A stretch of DNA of 64,000 nt from Sulfitobacter sp. HNIBRBA3233 (GCF_040149665.1 NZ_JBEFLP010000001.1:186001-250000), one strand, 5' to 3'; shown: positions 25,462-35,303, counted from the stretch's first letter. Translations and numbers: made by a program. The notes: generated by a model from the letters alone, not told the origin.

Positions 25462-26907
25462 ATGGATCTGCGCCCCGTTGGATATGTGATTGGCCTGCTT
25501 GTGGCCGTGCTGGGTGCAGCGATGATCGTGCCTCTGCTGGTCGATCTTGCCGAAGGGCGCGGCCAATGGCCGGTCTTCTTCCAAAGTGCTGTCATCACCT
25601 TCCTCGGCGGGGTGGCCATTGCGCTGGCCTGCGCCAGTGGTGTGCGCGAGGGGCTGAGCATCCAGCAGACCTTCCTGTTGACCACATCCGTCTGGGTGGC
25701 GCTGCCGGTATTTGGCGCGATCCCCTTCATTCTGGGCGAAACCGATGCCCGCGTGGTCGATGCGGTATTCGAGGCGATGTCGGGGCTGACCACGACCGGC
25801 TCCACCGTCTTTTCGGGGCTCGACGATCTGCCCAAGGGGCTGCTGATCTGGCGCGCGATCCTGCAATGGCTGGGCGGCATCGGCATCATCGTCGTCGCCA
25901 TGGTCTTCCTGCCCGAACTGCGGGTCGGCGGGATGCAGATTTTCAAATCCGAAGCCTTTGACACCTTTGGTAAAATCCTGCCCCGCGCGGGGCAGATCGC
26001 CACCCAGATTTCCGGTCTCTATGTCGCGTTCACGCTGATCTGCGCGATGGTCTATCTCTATTTCGGGATGAATTTGTTCGATGCGACCGCCCACGCGATG
26101 ACGACGATCTCGACGGGCGGCTTCGCGAATTACGACGCATCCTTCGGGGTCTTCTCGGGCCCTCTTGAATATGTCGCCGCGATTTTCATGATCCTCGCCG
26201 CCATGCCCTTCGTGCGCTACGTGCAGCTGATCAACGGCAACACCCACGCGCTGCACCGTGATCCGCAGGTTCGTGCCTTTGTCGCGACCATCGCCGTTCT
26301 GGTGCTGGTGCTGATCCTGCTGCTGGAGGGCGACGTCCACTTCGGCGCGGAACAGGCGATCCGCGAGGCGCTGTTCAACGTCACCTCGATCATCTCCGGG
26401 ACCGGCTATGCCTCGGTTGATTACATGCAGTGGGGCAGCTTTGCCGTGGCGCTGTTCTTTTTCATCGGGCTGATCGGCGGCTGCGCGGGATCGACCGCCT
26501 GTTCGATCAAGATCTTCCGCTACCAGCTTCTGTTTGCCTCCGTGCGCGCGCAGTTGCAGCGGATCCGGTCGCCGCACGGGGTTTTCACGCCGCGTTACGA
26601 CGGGCGGCCCGTGGCACAGGATGTGCTGTCGTCGGTGATGTCGTTTTTCATGATCTTCGTGGTCACGCTGGGCGTGGTTTCGGTGGCCCTGTCGATGACG
26701 GGGCTTGATTTCATCACGTCTGTTTCTGGGGCAGGGGCCGCGCTGGCCAATATCGGCCCCGGTCTGGGCGATATCATCGGGCCCGCGGGCAACTTTGCCC
26801 CGCTGAACGATGCGGCCAAGTGGATCCTCACAATCGCGATGCTCCTGGGGCGGCTCGAACTGATGGCCGTCTACGTGATCTTTACCGTCAACTTCTGGAG
26901 GGCCTGA
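25462..26907 (+). CDS. trkH: TrkH-family potassium uptake protein
   Basis: Membrane subunit of a Trk-type K+ transporter, 481 residues with about ten transmembrane helices and four pore loops. The selectivity-filter regions with their glycines are visible: FEAMSGLTTTGSTVF (first loop), AMTTISTGGFANYDASFG (second), FNVTSIISGTGYASVDY (third) and AGAALANIGPGLGDI (fourth). I start at the ATG at 25462 (MDLRPVGYVIG); an upstream start would add 20 unrelated residues. The regulatory partner TrkA is not in the window. The stop overlaps the start of the next gene (TGATG at 26905-26909). Confidence 0.92.
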   Translation: MDLRPVGYVIGLLVAVLGAAMIVPLLVDLAEGRGQWPVFFQSAVITFLGGVAIALACASGVREGLSIQQTFLLTTSVWVALPVFGAIPFILGETDARVVDAVFEAMSGLTTTGSTVFSGLDDLPKGLLIWRAILQWLGGIGIIVVAMVFLPELRVGGMQIFKSEAFDTFGKILPRAGQIATQISGLYVAFTLICAMVYLYFGMNLFDATAHAMTTISTGGFANYDASFGVFSGPLEYVAAIFMILAAMPFVRYVQLINGNTHALHRDPQVRAFVATIAVLVLVLILLLEGDVHFGAEQAIREALFNVTSIISGTGYASVDYMQWGSFAVALFFFIGLIGGCAGSTACSIKIFRYQLLFASVRAQLQRIRSPHGVFTPRYDGRPVAQDVLSSVMSFFMIFVVTLGVVSVALSMTGLDFITSVSGAGAALANIGPGLGDIIGPAGNFAPLNDAAKWILTIAMLLGRLELMAVYVIFTVNFWRA

Positions 26908-28493
26908 TGCCTGATACACAGATGCGGCCCCTCGGCGCGCAGATTTCGCACATGCTCAAGGATCGTGGCGTCGATACGATTTTCGGCATTCCCGGCGTGC
27001 ACAATCAGGAAATGTACCGCGGGATCGAGGAGGCGGGGATCACCCATGTGCTTGCGCGTCACGAACAGGGCGCGGGGTTCATGGCCGACGGCTATGCGCG
27101 GGCCACGGGAAAGCCCGGGGTGGCCTATGTGATCACGGGGCCCGGGCTGTGCAACATCATGACGCCGATGGGGCAGGCCTATTCCGACAGCGTGCCGATG
27201 CTGGTGCTGTCCTCGTGTCTGGATGAAACAGCCGCGCGGCGCGGCCAGTTGCACCAGATGAAAGACCAGCGCGCGGCGGCGGATACCGTCTGCGACTGGT
27301 CCGAGGAAGCGCGCACCGCAGGAGCGGCCTATGGGCTGATCGACCGCGCATTGACGGAATTCGCGACAGGGCGGGCGCGCCCCAAGCACATTCAGGTGCC
27401 GATTGCGGTGCTCGAAGAACCCGCACCCGCAGCGCCGAAGGCCGTGGCGCAGGGGGCAAAGCCGGCAGAGGCTCTGCCGGACGGGGTGCTGGCGCGTCTG
27501 GCGTCCGCGCGGCGACCGTTGCTGGTGCTTGGCGGTGGCGCTCGCGGTGCGACCGACGCGCTGCGCGCGCTGATGGCGCGCTGCGCCGTACCGGCATTCA
27601 CGACCTACGCCGGGCGCGGCATCGTCGCGGCGGACGATCCGATGCTGCTGGGCAGCGCGCTTGCCCGGCCCGAAAGCGCCGAGGTCTTCGCGCGGTCGGA
27701 TCTGGTCATTGCCGTGGGCACGGAACTGGCCGAGGTCGATCTGTGGCGCGCCCATCCCGGCCACCTTGGAGAGATGATCCGGGTCGACATCGACACCGAA
27801 AGCCTGACCGACGGTGCCGGCAACACCCACGCCATCGAAATGACGGCCGAGAACTTTCTGGCCGCGCTCGCCTCTTCCGAGGACCTGCCTGCGCGCTTCG
27901 ACTGGACCGCCGGGGAGATCGCCAAGGCGCGCGCCGGGTTCCGCGCGGGCGTCGAGGCCGAGTATCAGCAGATTCCGGCGATCTGCGACGCGCTGAAGGC
28001 CTGCCTGCCGGAAGACACAATGATCTATTCCGACATGACCCAGTTCGCCTATGCGGCAACGGAAATCTGGGACATGGACCGTCCCGGCCACTGGCACCAT
28101 CCCTACGGGTTCGGAACGCTGGGATACGCGACACCTGCCGCCATCGGCGGTGCCGTGGCGCGGCGCGGCAAGCCCACGATGGCGATCATCGGCGACTACG
28201 GCTTCCATTATACGATGGCCGAACTCGGCGTGGCGGTAGAGCTGGGGCTGAGCCTGCCGATCTTCCTGTGGGACAACGCCAAGCTGGGCGCAATCGAGGC
28301 CAGCATGGTCGGCGCGCAGATCGCGCCCAACGCGGTGGTCGCGCGCAATCCTGATTTCTGCCGTCTGGCCGAAGCGTTCGGTGCGCGGGCTGTGGCCCCG
28401 CAAACGATCGAAGAGATGCAGACCGCCGTGCGCGACGCGTTCAGCGCGGACGGGCCGACGCTGATCCACGTCACCCCGGCTGTTCTGGGCTGA
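26907..28493 (+). CDS. ThDP-dependent decarboxylase, AruI-like (5-guanidino-2-oxopentanoate decarboxylase)
   Basis: 528-residue thiamine diphosphate enzyme of the acetolactate-synthase fold. The N-terminal ThDP domain has DTIFGIPGVHNQEMYRGIE and the activating Glu53 in ARHEQGAGFMADGYARATGK; the middle domain binds cofactor or is structural; and the C-terminal domain has SDMTQFAYAA, FGTLGYATPAAIGGA and the metal/ThDP motif. From memory it resembles Pseudomonas AruI of the arginine transaminase pathway more than IlvB, especially VHxxExYRGL and DMTQxAY. The motif normally written GDG reads G429-D430-Y431 here. It is one base overlapped with trkH; no other arginine-catabolic gene is nearby, so the substrate is inferred. 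Confidence 0.75.
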   Translation: MPDTQMRPLGAQISHMLKDRGVDTIFGIPGVHNQEMYRGIEEAGITHVLARHEQGAGFMADGYARATGKPGVAYVITGPGLCNIMTPMGQAYSDSVPMLVLSSCLDETAARRGQLHQMKDQRAAADTVCDWSEEARTAGAAYGLIDRALTEFATGRARPKHIQVPIAVLEEPAPAAPKAVAQGAKPAEALPDGVLARLASARRPLLVLGGGARGATDALRALMARCAVPAFTTYAGRGIVAADDPMLLGSALARPESAEVFARSDLVIAVGTELAEVDLWRAHPGHLGEMIRVDIDTESLTDGAGNTHAIEMTAENFLAALASSEDLPARFDWTAGEIAKARAGFRAGVEAEYQQIPAICDALKACLPEDTMIYSDMTQFAYAATEIWDMDRPGHWHHPYGFGTLGYATPAAIGGAVARRGKPTMAIIGDYGFHYTMAELGVAVELGLSLPIFLWDNAKLGAIEASMVGAQIAPNAVVARNPDFCRLAEAFGARAVAPQTIEEMQTAVRDAFSADGPTLIHVTPAVLG

Positions 28494-28536
28494 CGCGGAC
28501 GGCTGGGCGGGCCGGGAGGTCCGAACCGGCGCGGGG

Positions 28537-30330
28537 TTATTCCCAGCAGCTGACCAGCACGGTCATGTCGCTGGCGCGTTCTGCGATCTGGAACGGCGTC
28601 AGGGGCGACCCGGCCGCCGGTTGCGCCAGCGTGACACCGGCATCGGCGCTTGCCGCGGCAATGGTGGCCGCGTCCAGCGCAAAACTGACGTCGGCGGGCA
28701 GTTGCGTGCCGTCCTGCGGAGCGGGCGCCAGCATCCCGATGACCTCTCCGTTACCGTCCAGAACAGGGCCCCCCGCATCACCGGCGCGCGATGTCAGCGC
28801 CAGACGCTTGATGTTGGTCTCTCCTCCCAGACCGCGTACATCGGCGAGGGTGCCGAAGGTGGTGGAGGGCGCGCTCAGAACTCCCTCGAAGGAGTATCCG
28901 GCCAGCGCGACCTCGCTTTGCAGGCGCGGGGTGCCGGCCGACAGCGTGCCGACCGCAAGCGGGGCCAGTGCCGCACGGGGACGCAACAGGGCCACCCCGC
29001 GTCCGGTATCGTCGGCGATCACCTCGGCCTCAGTGTCCTGATCCAGCGTGATGCGGCCACAGTTCTGGACTGCCTGCGAGGTGGTGGCGACCGCCCCATC
29101 GGCGTTCACGAAGAACCCCGACCGCGAGCGGATCGGCTTGCGGATCTGCAGTCCGGCGACCAGATCGATGGATTGCTCGTCCGTGGCACCGGCGCTGGCG
29201 CTCAGCACACCGGGCAGGCGGGTAAAGCTTGCGCGCATTTCCGCCAGAACGCGGCGGCGGCGTTCCTCGTCTCCGGCGGGCCATATCAGGGTAAAGCCCT
29301 TGATCTCGCCGCCTTCCAGCGCGACCTCGGTATAGCTGATCGTGCGGGCGTTTTCGCCGACCAGCGTGAAGCTGCTGTTGCGGCGCTCGCGCGGGCCCTG
29401 CAGGGGCACGATCTCAAGCGTCTGCATGATTTCGTAGAGACCGAACAGCGTGTCCTGATCGCCCCGCTGGCTGATCAGCAGCACCTTGGCGCCGATATCG
29501 CCGGTGGGCTCGTAATGGGCAAAGGGCGGCTCGTAGCGGTCGAAATCGACTGCCGCCCGGGGCATGATGACCTCGATCCCCGCCTGCGCGTCGCGCACCG
29601 GTCCCAGATCGAGCCCGTCGAGCACGGCATTGTACTGCCGCTTGAGCGTTGCCCGCTGTAGAGTGGTCAGCACGCCGGTGGGCTCGTAATTGTTTGCTTC
29701 CTGCCACTGGGCCATGGAGGCGCGGGTGCCGCGCCCGAAGGCCCCGTCGATGGCCGCGTCGTAATAGCCGGCCCATTGCAGCATGATCTGAAGCTCCCGG
29801 CGCTCCTCGGCGCTCAGCGCCCGTTCGGAGCGGCGTGCCTCGGCGGGTGTCTCGTCTGCGGGCTCGGGCGCAGGCGCGGTTACCTGCGCGGTGGGTGCTG
29901 CGTCCGTATCTGTTGTGTCGGGGGCGGTTGCCGTGGGTGCCGCGCCGGGCACCTGCACGGCCGGATCGCCCAGAACATTCGCGCCGACCGGCCAGAACTG
30001 CTGGTTCAGGCGGTTCGTCAACTGGATGAAGCTGTCGCGCGGGATCAACCCGTCGCGCCGGTACTGTTGCAGGACCAGTTCGGCATCCGCCCGGCGGTAG
30101 GGGCCGATCACGATGGCGTACCAGCCGCCGCCAACCGAAAAGCCGTTCACGTCCTCGATGATCCCGGCATAGGCGCGGGCGCGGTCGGTGGCCTGGTTGA
30201 GCGATGGCTGCGCCTCCACCTGCACCCAGACCACATCGTCGGCAAAGCCCGATTGCGCCGCGGCCTGCGGAACAGCCCCCGAAAAACCGAAAAACAGGGC
30301 GAACATAAACGTAAAAAACAGGCGCATCAT
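28537..30330 (-). CDS. Secreted SPOR/peptidoglycan-binding protein with a catalytically dead trypsin-like domain
   Basis: 597-residue exported protein. A signal peptide (LFFTFMFALFFGFSGAVPQAAAQ) is followed by a SPOR-like domain (about 33-110, VWVQVEAQPSLNQATDRARAY ... YAIVIGPYRRADAE), an Ala/Pro/Thr-rich linker, a PG_binding_1-like domain (about 170-230, LQIMLQWAGYYDAAIDGAFGRGTRASM), a middle region and a C-terminal chymotrypsin-like fold (about 400-560). The fold shows SGFFVNADGAVATTSQAV and AGDAGGPVLDGNGEVIGML, but the triad positions are Q419, G445 and A519, so no serine-protease activity is expected. It probably binds septal peptidoglycan as a scaffold or regulator. It is divergent from glyQ. 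Confidence 0.85.
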   Translation of the reverse strand: MMRLFFTFMFALFFGFSGAVPQAAAQSGFADDVVWVQVEAQPSLNQATDRARAYAGIIEDVNGFSVGGGWYAIVIGPYRRADAELVLQQYRRDGLIPRDSFIQLTNRLNQQFWPVGANVLGDPAVQVPGAAPTATAPDTTDTDAAPTAQVTAPAPEPADETPAEARRSERALSAEERRELQIMLQWAGYYDAAIDGAFGRGTRASMAQWQEANNYEPTGVLTTLQRATLKRQYNAVLDGLDLGPVRDAQAGIEVIMPRAAVDFDRYEPPFAHYEPTGDIGAKVLLISQRGDQDTLFGLYEIMQTLEIVPLQGPRERRNSSFTLVGENARTISYTEVALEGGEIKGFTLIWPAGDEERRRRVLAEMRASFTRLPGVLSASAGATDEQSIDLVAGLQIRKPIRSRSGFFVNADGAVATTSQAVQNCGRITLDQDTEAEVIADDTGRGVALLRPRAALAPLAVGTLSAGTPRLQSEVALAGYSFEGVLSAPSTTFGTLADVRGLGGETNIKRLALTSRAGDAGGPVLDGNGEVIGMLAPAPQDGTQLPADVSFALDAATIAAASADAGVTLAQPAAGSPLTPFQIAERASDMTVLVSCWE

Positions 30331-30530
30331 GGTGGTATTGGCTCATCCGAAATTGATTTGCGGCAGATAAGCAGGATTTGCCGCCGATTCCCATAACGCA
30401 AGCGCCACTATCACAGACATTTCAGGACCGTGGCCCGGACGCTGCTGCGACATCTTCGGAGGGTCGATTGACCGCACCCGCGCCGCGCCATAGTAAGAGC
30501 GCGACCACAGCAGGCCGAGAGGGCAAGGAC

Positions 30531-31460
30531 ATGGCAGACAAACCCCGTTCGTTTCAGGAGATTATTCTGCGGCTCCAGAGCTATTGGGCCTCCAAGGGCT
30601 GTGCTGTCCTGCAGCCCTACGACATGGAGGTCGGCGCGGGCACCTTCCACCCCGCCACGACCCTGCGCAGTCTCGGCACGCAGCCCTGGGCCGCGGCCTA
30701 TGTCCAGCCGTCACGCCGCCCGACCGACGGGCGCTACGGCGAGAACCCCAACCGGCTGCAGCATTACTACCAGTACCAGGTGCTGATCAAACCCAGCCCG
30801 CCGGATCTGCAGGATCTCTATCTGGGCAGCCTCTCGGCGATCGGGATCGACATGGATCTGCACGACATCCGCTTCGTCGAAGACGACTGGGAAAGCCCGA
30901 CACTGGGCGCATGGGGGCTGGGCTGGGAGGTCTGGTGCGACGGCATGGAAGTCAGCCAGTTCACCTATTTCCAGCAGGTTGGCGGCCACGACTGCCACCC
31001 CGTCTCGGGCGAGCTGACCTACGGTCTGGAGCGTCTGGCGATGTATGTTCTGGGTGTCGATCATGTGATGGACATGCCGTTCAACGACCCGTCGGCACCC
31101 ATCCCGCTGAGCTATGGCGATGTGTTCAAGCAGACCGAGGAAGAATACGCGCGCTGGAACTTCGACGTGGCCGACACCGAGGTGCTGCTGCGGCACTTCG
31201 AGGAGGCGGAAGCCGAATGCCGCAGCATCATCGACGCACCCGATGTTGACCCCAAGACCGGCAAGCGGATCGTCATGGCTCATCCCGCCTACGATCAGGC
31301 GATCAAGGCGAGCCATATCTTCAACCTGCTGGATGCGCGCGGCGTGATTTCCGTGACCGAACGGCAGGCATACATCGGCCGTGTACGCACCCTGACCAAG
31401 ATGTGCGCCGACGCCTTCGTCGAAACCCGTGCGGGCGGCTGGAGCGAAGATGCGGCCTGA
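30531..31460 (+). CDS. glyQ: Glycyl-tRNA synthetase alpha subunit
   Basis: Catalytic class II subunit of the bacterial alpha2-beta2 glycyl-tRNA synthetase, 309 residues. It begins [19 protein letters not shown] and has the near-invariant [21 protein letters not shown], the Arg motif 2 segment [20 protein letters not shown] and [15 protein letters not shown] start at the ATG 30531; the in-frame extension upstream is not conserved. The glyS subunit follows at 32981 but is separated by two unrelated genes, as is common in Rhodobacterales. Confidence 0.97.
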   Translation: MADKPRSFQEIILRLQSYWASKGCAVLQPYDMEVGAGTFHPATTLRSLGTQPWAAAYVQPSRRPTDGRYGENPNRLQHYYQYQVLIKPSPPDLQDLYLGSLSAIGIDMDLHDIRFVEDDWESPTLGAWGLGWEVWCDGMEVSQFTYFQQVGGHDCHPVSGELTYGLERLAMYVLGVDHVMDMPFNDPSAPIPLSYGDVFKQTEEEYARWNFDVADTEVLLRHFEEAEAECRSIIDAPDVDPKTGKRIVMAHPAYDQAIKASHIFNLLDARGVISVTERQAYIGRVRTLTKMCADAFVETRAGGWSEDAA

Positions 31461-31482
31461 CGCATCCTCGGAGATTTAGAAT

Positions 31483-32013
31483 ATGACCGGCAAGATACTG
31501 GCACTCGCAATCATGATTTCGGCACTCGTCGCGGGCGCGGCACTCTATTACCTGCAGGTCTACGGCTACTACGAGGAGGTTTCCGCCTCCGAGGCCGAGA
31601 TCACCCTTGTCGCGCTCGGGGGCACCGACCCCGAAGAGATCCCCTTCGACAGTTTCGAGGCGATCGACGCCGACAGTTCGCCCATCCGCTACCGCGCCTG
31701 TTTCACCACGCCGCTGAGCCTTGCGATGCTGACCGAAACCTACGAGATGGTGGAAAACGTGAGCCCCCGCAACGCGCCGGGCTGGTTCGAGTGTTTCAAC
31801 GCAGAGGCGATTGGACAGGCGCTCGACGCGGGCACCGCGCTGACCTTTCTGGGCGCCAAGAACGTGCATTACGGTGTAGACCGGATCGTGGCGATCACCG
31901 AGGACGGGCGCGGCTTTGTCTGGCACGAGCTCAACGACTGCGGCGAGAAAGCCTATGACGGCACCGTCGTGGGCGAGGAATGCCCGCCCGCCCCCGCGCG
32001 CGCGACACAATAA
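31483..32013 (+). CDS. DUF6446-type membrane-anchored protein
   Basis: 176-residue protein with a single N-terminal hydrophobic segment (about residues 5-24, ILALAIMISALVAGAALYYL) that should anchor it with the rest in the periplasm. The soluble part has four cysteines (YRACFTTPLSL, WFECFNAEA, LNDCGEKA, GEECPPAP) and FLGAKNVHYGVDRIVAI. I recognise it as the conserved hypothetical family that sits between glyQ and glyS in Rhodobacterales; its function is unknown. It lies 22 bases after glyQ and is probably cotranscribed. Confidence 0.8.
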   Translation: MTGKILALAIMISALVAGAALYYLQVYGYYEEVSASEAEITLVALGGTDPEEIPFDSFEAIDADSSPIRYRACFTTPLSLAMLTETYEMVENVSPRNAPGWFECFNAEAIGQALDAGTALTFLGAKNVHYGVDRIVAITEDGRGFVWHELNDCGEKAYDGTVVGEECPPAPARATQ

Positions 32014-32074
32014 CGCGGGCCGGCGGAACCAATCGCGGCTGTCATGCGCTCTTCCTCCAACAGGAGGACGACCA

Positions 32075-32902
32075 ATGGCCGGGAAAACGCACGAAGGACT
32101 GAAATGGGTGATGCGCGCGGGCTACGGCGCGCGGGGGCTCATCTATGTGATCGTCGGCGTTCTTGCCCTGCTCGCGGCGGTGACCGCACAGCAGGCCTCG
32201 GGCACCAAGGACGCGCTGGCGCAACTGCGCGGCGAACCGATGGGCCTGACCGCGCTCTGGGTCATCGGATTGGGTCTTTTCGCTTACATGGTGTGGCGCG
32301 TGGTCGCCGGCATCGCCGATGTCGAGGACCATGGCACCGACGCCAAGGGGCTTGTCGCGCGGGCGGGGCAGATCACCACGGGCCTGCTGCATGGCGCTAT
32401 CGGTCTTTCGGTGATCGGCCTCGCGATGGGCGACAGCGGGTCGGGCGACGGCGCCTCCGACTGGACCGCGCGGCTCATGGCGATGCCGATGGGCCGCTAT
32501 CTGGTGGGCGCGGGCGCGTTGATCCTTGCCGGTGCGGGCGTTTACTATGCGTACAAGGGCCTGAGCGGCAAATACAAGGAGCACCTTGCCGGATCCGCGC
32601 TGACCCTGCGGCTCGACCCCGTGCTGACGGCCGGGCTGGTGATCTACGGCGCGTTGCTGGCGCTGGTCGCCGTGTCGATCGGTTACGCGGCCCTGACGGC
32701 CAATCCCGAACAGGCAGGCGGGCTCGGCAAGGCGCTGCAAGAGCTGCGCAGCATGCGCTTCGGTCGCTATCTGCTCGGTGGTGCTGCACTGGGGCTGATG
32801 GCCTTCGCGCTCTTCAACTTCGTGCAGGCCGCCTACCGCGTTGTTCCGCGGATCAGTGGCCCCGATGTGCAAACCCTCAAGGCGAAGCTTGAGGCAAGCT
32901 AG
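32075..32902 (+). CDS. DUF1206 membrane protein
   Basis: 275-residue protein with six predicted transmembrane helices in three similar hairpins, each beginning with a motif like RAGYGARGLIYVIVGVLALLAA, ARAGQITTGLLHGAIGLSVIG and LDPVLTAGLVIYGALLALVA. This three-fold pattern of Gly/Tyr-containing pairs is that of DUF1206. Function is unknown. The ATG at 32075 has AGGAGG upstream. A GGAAC-N17-CGCT string (32025-32050) lies just upstream, one base from an alphaproteobacterial stress-sigma consensus. Confidence 0.85.
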   Translation: MAGKTHEGLKWVMRAGYGARGLIYVIVGVLALLAAVTAQQASGTKDALAQLRGEPMGLTALWVIGLGLFAYMVWRVVAGIADVEDHGTDAKGLVARAGQITTGLLHGAIGLSVIGLAMGDSGSGDGASDWTARLMAMPMGRYLVGAGALILAGAGVYYAYKGLSGKYKEHLAGSALTLRLDPVLTAGLVIYGALLALVAVSIGYAALTANPEQAGGLGKALQELRSMRFGRYLLGGAALGLMAFALFNFVQAAYRVVPRISGPDVQTLKAKLEAS

Positions 32903-32980
32903 GGCTGGACCCTAGGCACCGCCCCCGCTATCCAAAGCGCGAACCAAGGGGCCGCGCTGCGGCAGTGAAAGGGTGTTGTC

Positions 32981-35209
32981 GTGCCAGACCTTCTGATCGA
33001 GCTTTTCTCCGAAGAAATACCAGCGCGGATGCAGACCCGCGCGGGCGAAGATCTCAGGAAACTTGTCACCGACGGTCTGGTCGAGGCGGGGCTGACCTAT
33101 GCCTCTGCCGCGGCGTTTACCACGCCGCGCCGCCTGTGCCTGACGATTGACGGGCTGCTGGACGAAAGCCCGCGCACCGTCGAAGAGCGCAAGGGCCCGA
33201 AGGCCGACGCGCCCGAAAAGGCGATCGAGGGATTTCTGCGCGGGGCAGGCGTCAGCCGGGACGCGCTGGAAGAGCGCGATACGCCCAAGGGCAAGATCCT
33301 CTTTGCGCGCATCGTCCGCGAAGGCCGTCCCGCCGCCGACATCGTGGCCGAGGTGCTGGAGCAGACGGTCCGCAATTTCCCGTGGCCCAAGTCCATGCGC
33401 TGGGGCAGTGGCAGCCTGCGCTGGGTGCGGCCGCTGCATTCGATCCTGTGTCTTCTGACCAAGGAGGACGGCGCCGAGATCGTGCCGCTGGAGATCGACG
33501 GCATCAAGGCGGGGTCGGTGACATACGGCCACCGCTTCCACGCCCCCGACGCCATCACGGTGAGCGGATTTGACGATTACGCGGCCAAGCTGAAGCGCGC
33601 CTTCGTGATGCTCGACCCCGCCGAGCGGCGCGAGGCGATCTGGAACGACGCCACCAACACCGCTTTTGCCAATGGCCTCGAAGTGGTCGAGGACGCGGGC
33701 CTTCTGCACGAGGTCGCGGGGCTGGTCGAATGGCCCGTGGTGCTGATGGGCCGCATTGGCGACGATTTTCTGGACCTGCCGCCGGAGGTGCTGCAAACCT
33801 CGATGAAAGAGCACCAGAAGTTCTTTTCGGTGCGCAATCCCAAGACCGGCCGGATCGAGCGTTTCGTCACGGTCGCCAACCGCGAAACGGCGGATGACGG
33901 TGCCACGATCCTTGCGGGCAACGAAAAAGTGCTGAGCGCGCGTCTGGCGGACGCGAAATTCTTCTGGGAGAACGATCTGCGCATTGCCACCTCCGACGCC
34001 GGAATGGCTGCATGGGTCGAGAACCTGCGCAACGTGACTTTCCACAACAAGCTGGGAACCCAGGCCGAGCTGATCGAGCGCATGGCCACGCTTGCCGCCG
34101 AGCTGGCCCCCGCAGTCGGTGCCGAGCCACAGGCGGCCGAACAGGCCGCGCGACTTGCCAAAGCCGATCTGTCCTCCGAGATGGTCTATGAATTTCCCGA
34201 GTTGCAGGGCCTGATGGGACGCTACTACGCGCGCGCGGCCGGCCACAGCGAGGAGGTCGCGGCAGCGGCCGAGGAGCATTACGCCCCCCTCGGACCCTCC
34301 GACGCCGTGCCGACGGCACCCGTTTCCATCGCCGTCGCCCTGGCCGAGAAGATCGACAAGCTCACCGGCTTCTGGGCCATCGACGAAAAGCCTACGGGAT
34401 CGAAAGACCCCTATGCGCTGCGCCGCGCGGCGTTGGGGATCATCCGTATTCTGGTCGAAAACGATCTGCATGTGGCGCTTGATCATCTGCATTCGGTCCA
34501 GCTGGTGCGCAACAAGGGGCAGGCGCGGGCCGATCTGCACGAAAGCGACGTGCGCGAACTGGTCATCGAAATCGCGCGGCACGGTGTTTTCGGTGCCGCG
34601 ATCGAGGCGTTCCGCCACCGCAACGACCACAAGCTGCCCTCGGAAACCGTCGAGGAGTTGCGCAGGGCCGTGCCCGAGAAATCCGGCAATCTGCTGGGCT
34701 TCTTGCACGACCGTCTCAAGGTGTACCTGCGCGATCAGGGCGTCCGCCATGACGTGATCGACGCCTGCATCGCGATGGAGGGCAGCGACGATCTCACACT
34801 TCTCGTGAAACGCGCCCGCGCGCTCAGCGATACGCTCAAGACCGACGATGGCGAGAACATGTTGCAGGCCTTCAAGCGCGCCAACAACATCCTGTCGCAG
34901 GCGGAAGAGGCCGATGGTGTCGAATATTCCTTCGGAGCGGATGTGAAATTTGCCGAGAACGACGCCGAGCGGGCCCTTTTCGCGGCACTCGACGCCGCCG
35001 AGGCACGGATCGCGCCCGCCATGGCAGAACAGGATTTCCAGACCGCGATGGCCGCGATGGCCGATCTGCGCGGGCCGCTCGATGCGTTCTTTGACGCGGT
35101 GCAGGTGAACGCCGACAACGCGACAGTGCGGCGCAATCGTCTGAACCTGCTCAGCCGGATCAGGCAGCTGTGTCTGGGCGTGGCGGATCTGCGCCGGATC
35201 GAGGGCTGA
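32981..35209 (+). CDS. glyS: Glycyl-tRNA synthetase beta subunit
   Basis: Beta subunit of glycyl-tRNA synthetase, 742 residues, needed for tRNA recognition and with an HD-like and DALR anticodon-binding region. It opens with PDLLIELFSEEIPARMQTRAGEDL, the classic GlyS start, and continues with TPRRLCLTIDGL, VLQTSMKEHQKFFSV and the C-terminal DKLTGFWAIDEKPTGSKDPYALRRAALG. The start codon is GTG at 32981. Together with glyQ (1.5 kb upstream) it forms the complete synthetase. Confidence 0.97.
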   Translation: MPDLLIELFSEEIPARMQTRAGEDLRKLVTDGLVEAGLTYASAAAFTTPRRLCLTIDGLLDESPRTVEERKGPKADAPEKAIEGFLRGAGVSRDALEERDTPKGKILFARIVREGRPAADIVAEVLEQTVRNFPWPKSMRWGSGSLRWVRPLHSILCLLTKEDGAEIVPLEIDGIKAGSVTYGHRFHAPDAITVSGFDDYAAKLKRAFVMLDPAERREAIWNDATNTAFANGLEVVEDAGLLHEVAGLVEWPVVLMGRIGDDFLDLPPEVLQTSMKEHQKFFSVRNPKTGRIERFVTVANRETADDGATILAGNEKVLSARLADAKFFWENDLRIATSDAGMAAWVENLRNVTFHNKLGTQAELIERMATLAAELAPAVGAEPQAAEQAARLAKADLSSEMVYEFPELQGLMGRYYARAAGHSEEVAAAAEEHYAPLGPSDAVPTAPVSIAVALAEKIDKLTGFWAIDEKPTGSKDPYALRRAALGIIRILVENDLHVALDHLHSVQLVRNKGQARADLHESDVRELVIEIARHGVFGAAIEAFRHRNDHKLPSETVEELRRAVPEKSGNLLGFLHDRLKVYLRDQGVRHDVIDACIAMEGSDDLTLLVKRARALSDTLKTDDGENMLQAFKRANNILSQAEEADGVEYSFGADVKFAENDAERALFAALDAAEARIAPAMAEQDFQTAMAAMADLRGPLDAFFDAVQVNADNATVRRNRLNLLSRIRQLCLGVADLRRIEG

Positions 35210-35248
35210 GCGTCCACCGCGATTGACGATCATCAGTGTAACGTAATC

Positions 35249-35294
35249 CTTGCGCGGGCCTGCATAGCGCTTATGCTGCCCGCGTAGACGCAAG
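35249..35294 (+). promoter_or_regulatory. Long hairpin in the PPDK leader
   Basis: CGCGGGC (35253-35259)/GCCCGCG (35278-35284) outside, GCATA (35262-35266)/TATGC (35272-35276) inside, with a small internal loop. An alternative outer pair CTTGCG (35249-35254)/CGCAAG (35289-35294) reaches the AAGGA ribosome site of the next gene (35292-35296). It could be a glyS 3' structure or a translation control element. No T-run follows. Confidence 0.5.
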
Positions 35295-35303
35295 GATGCC
35301 GCA

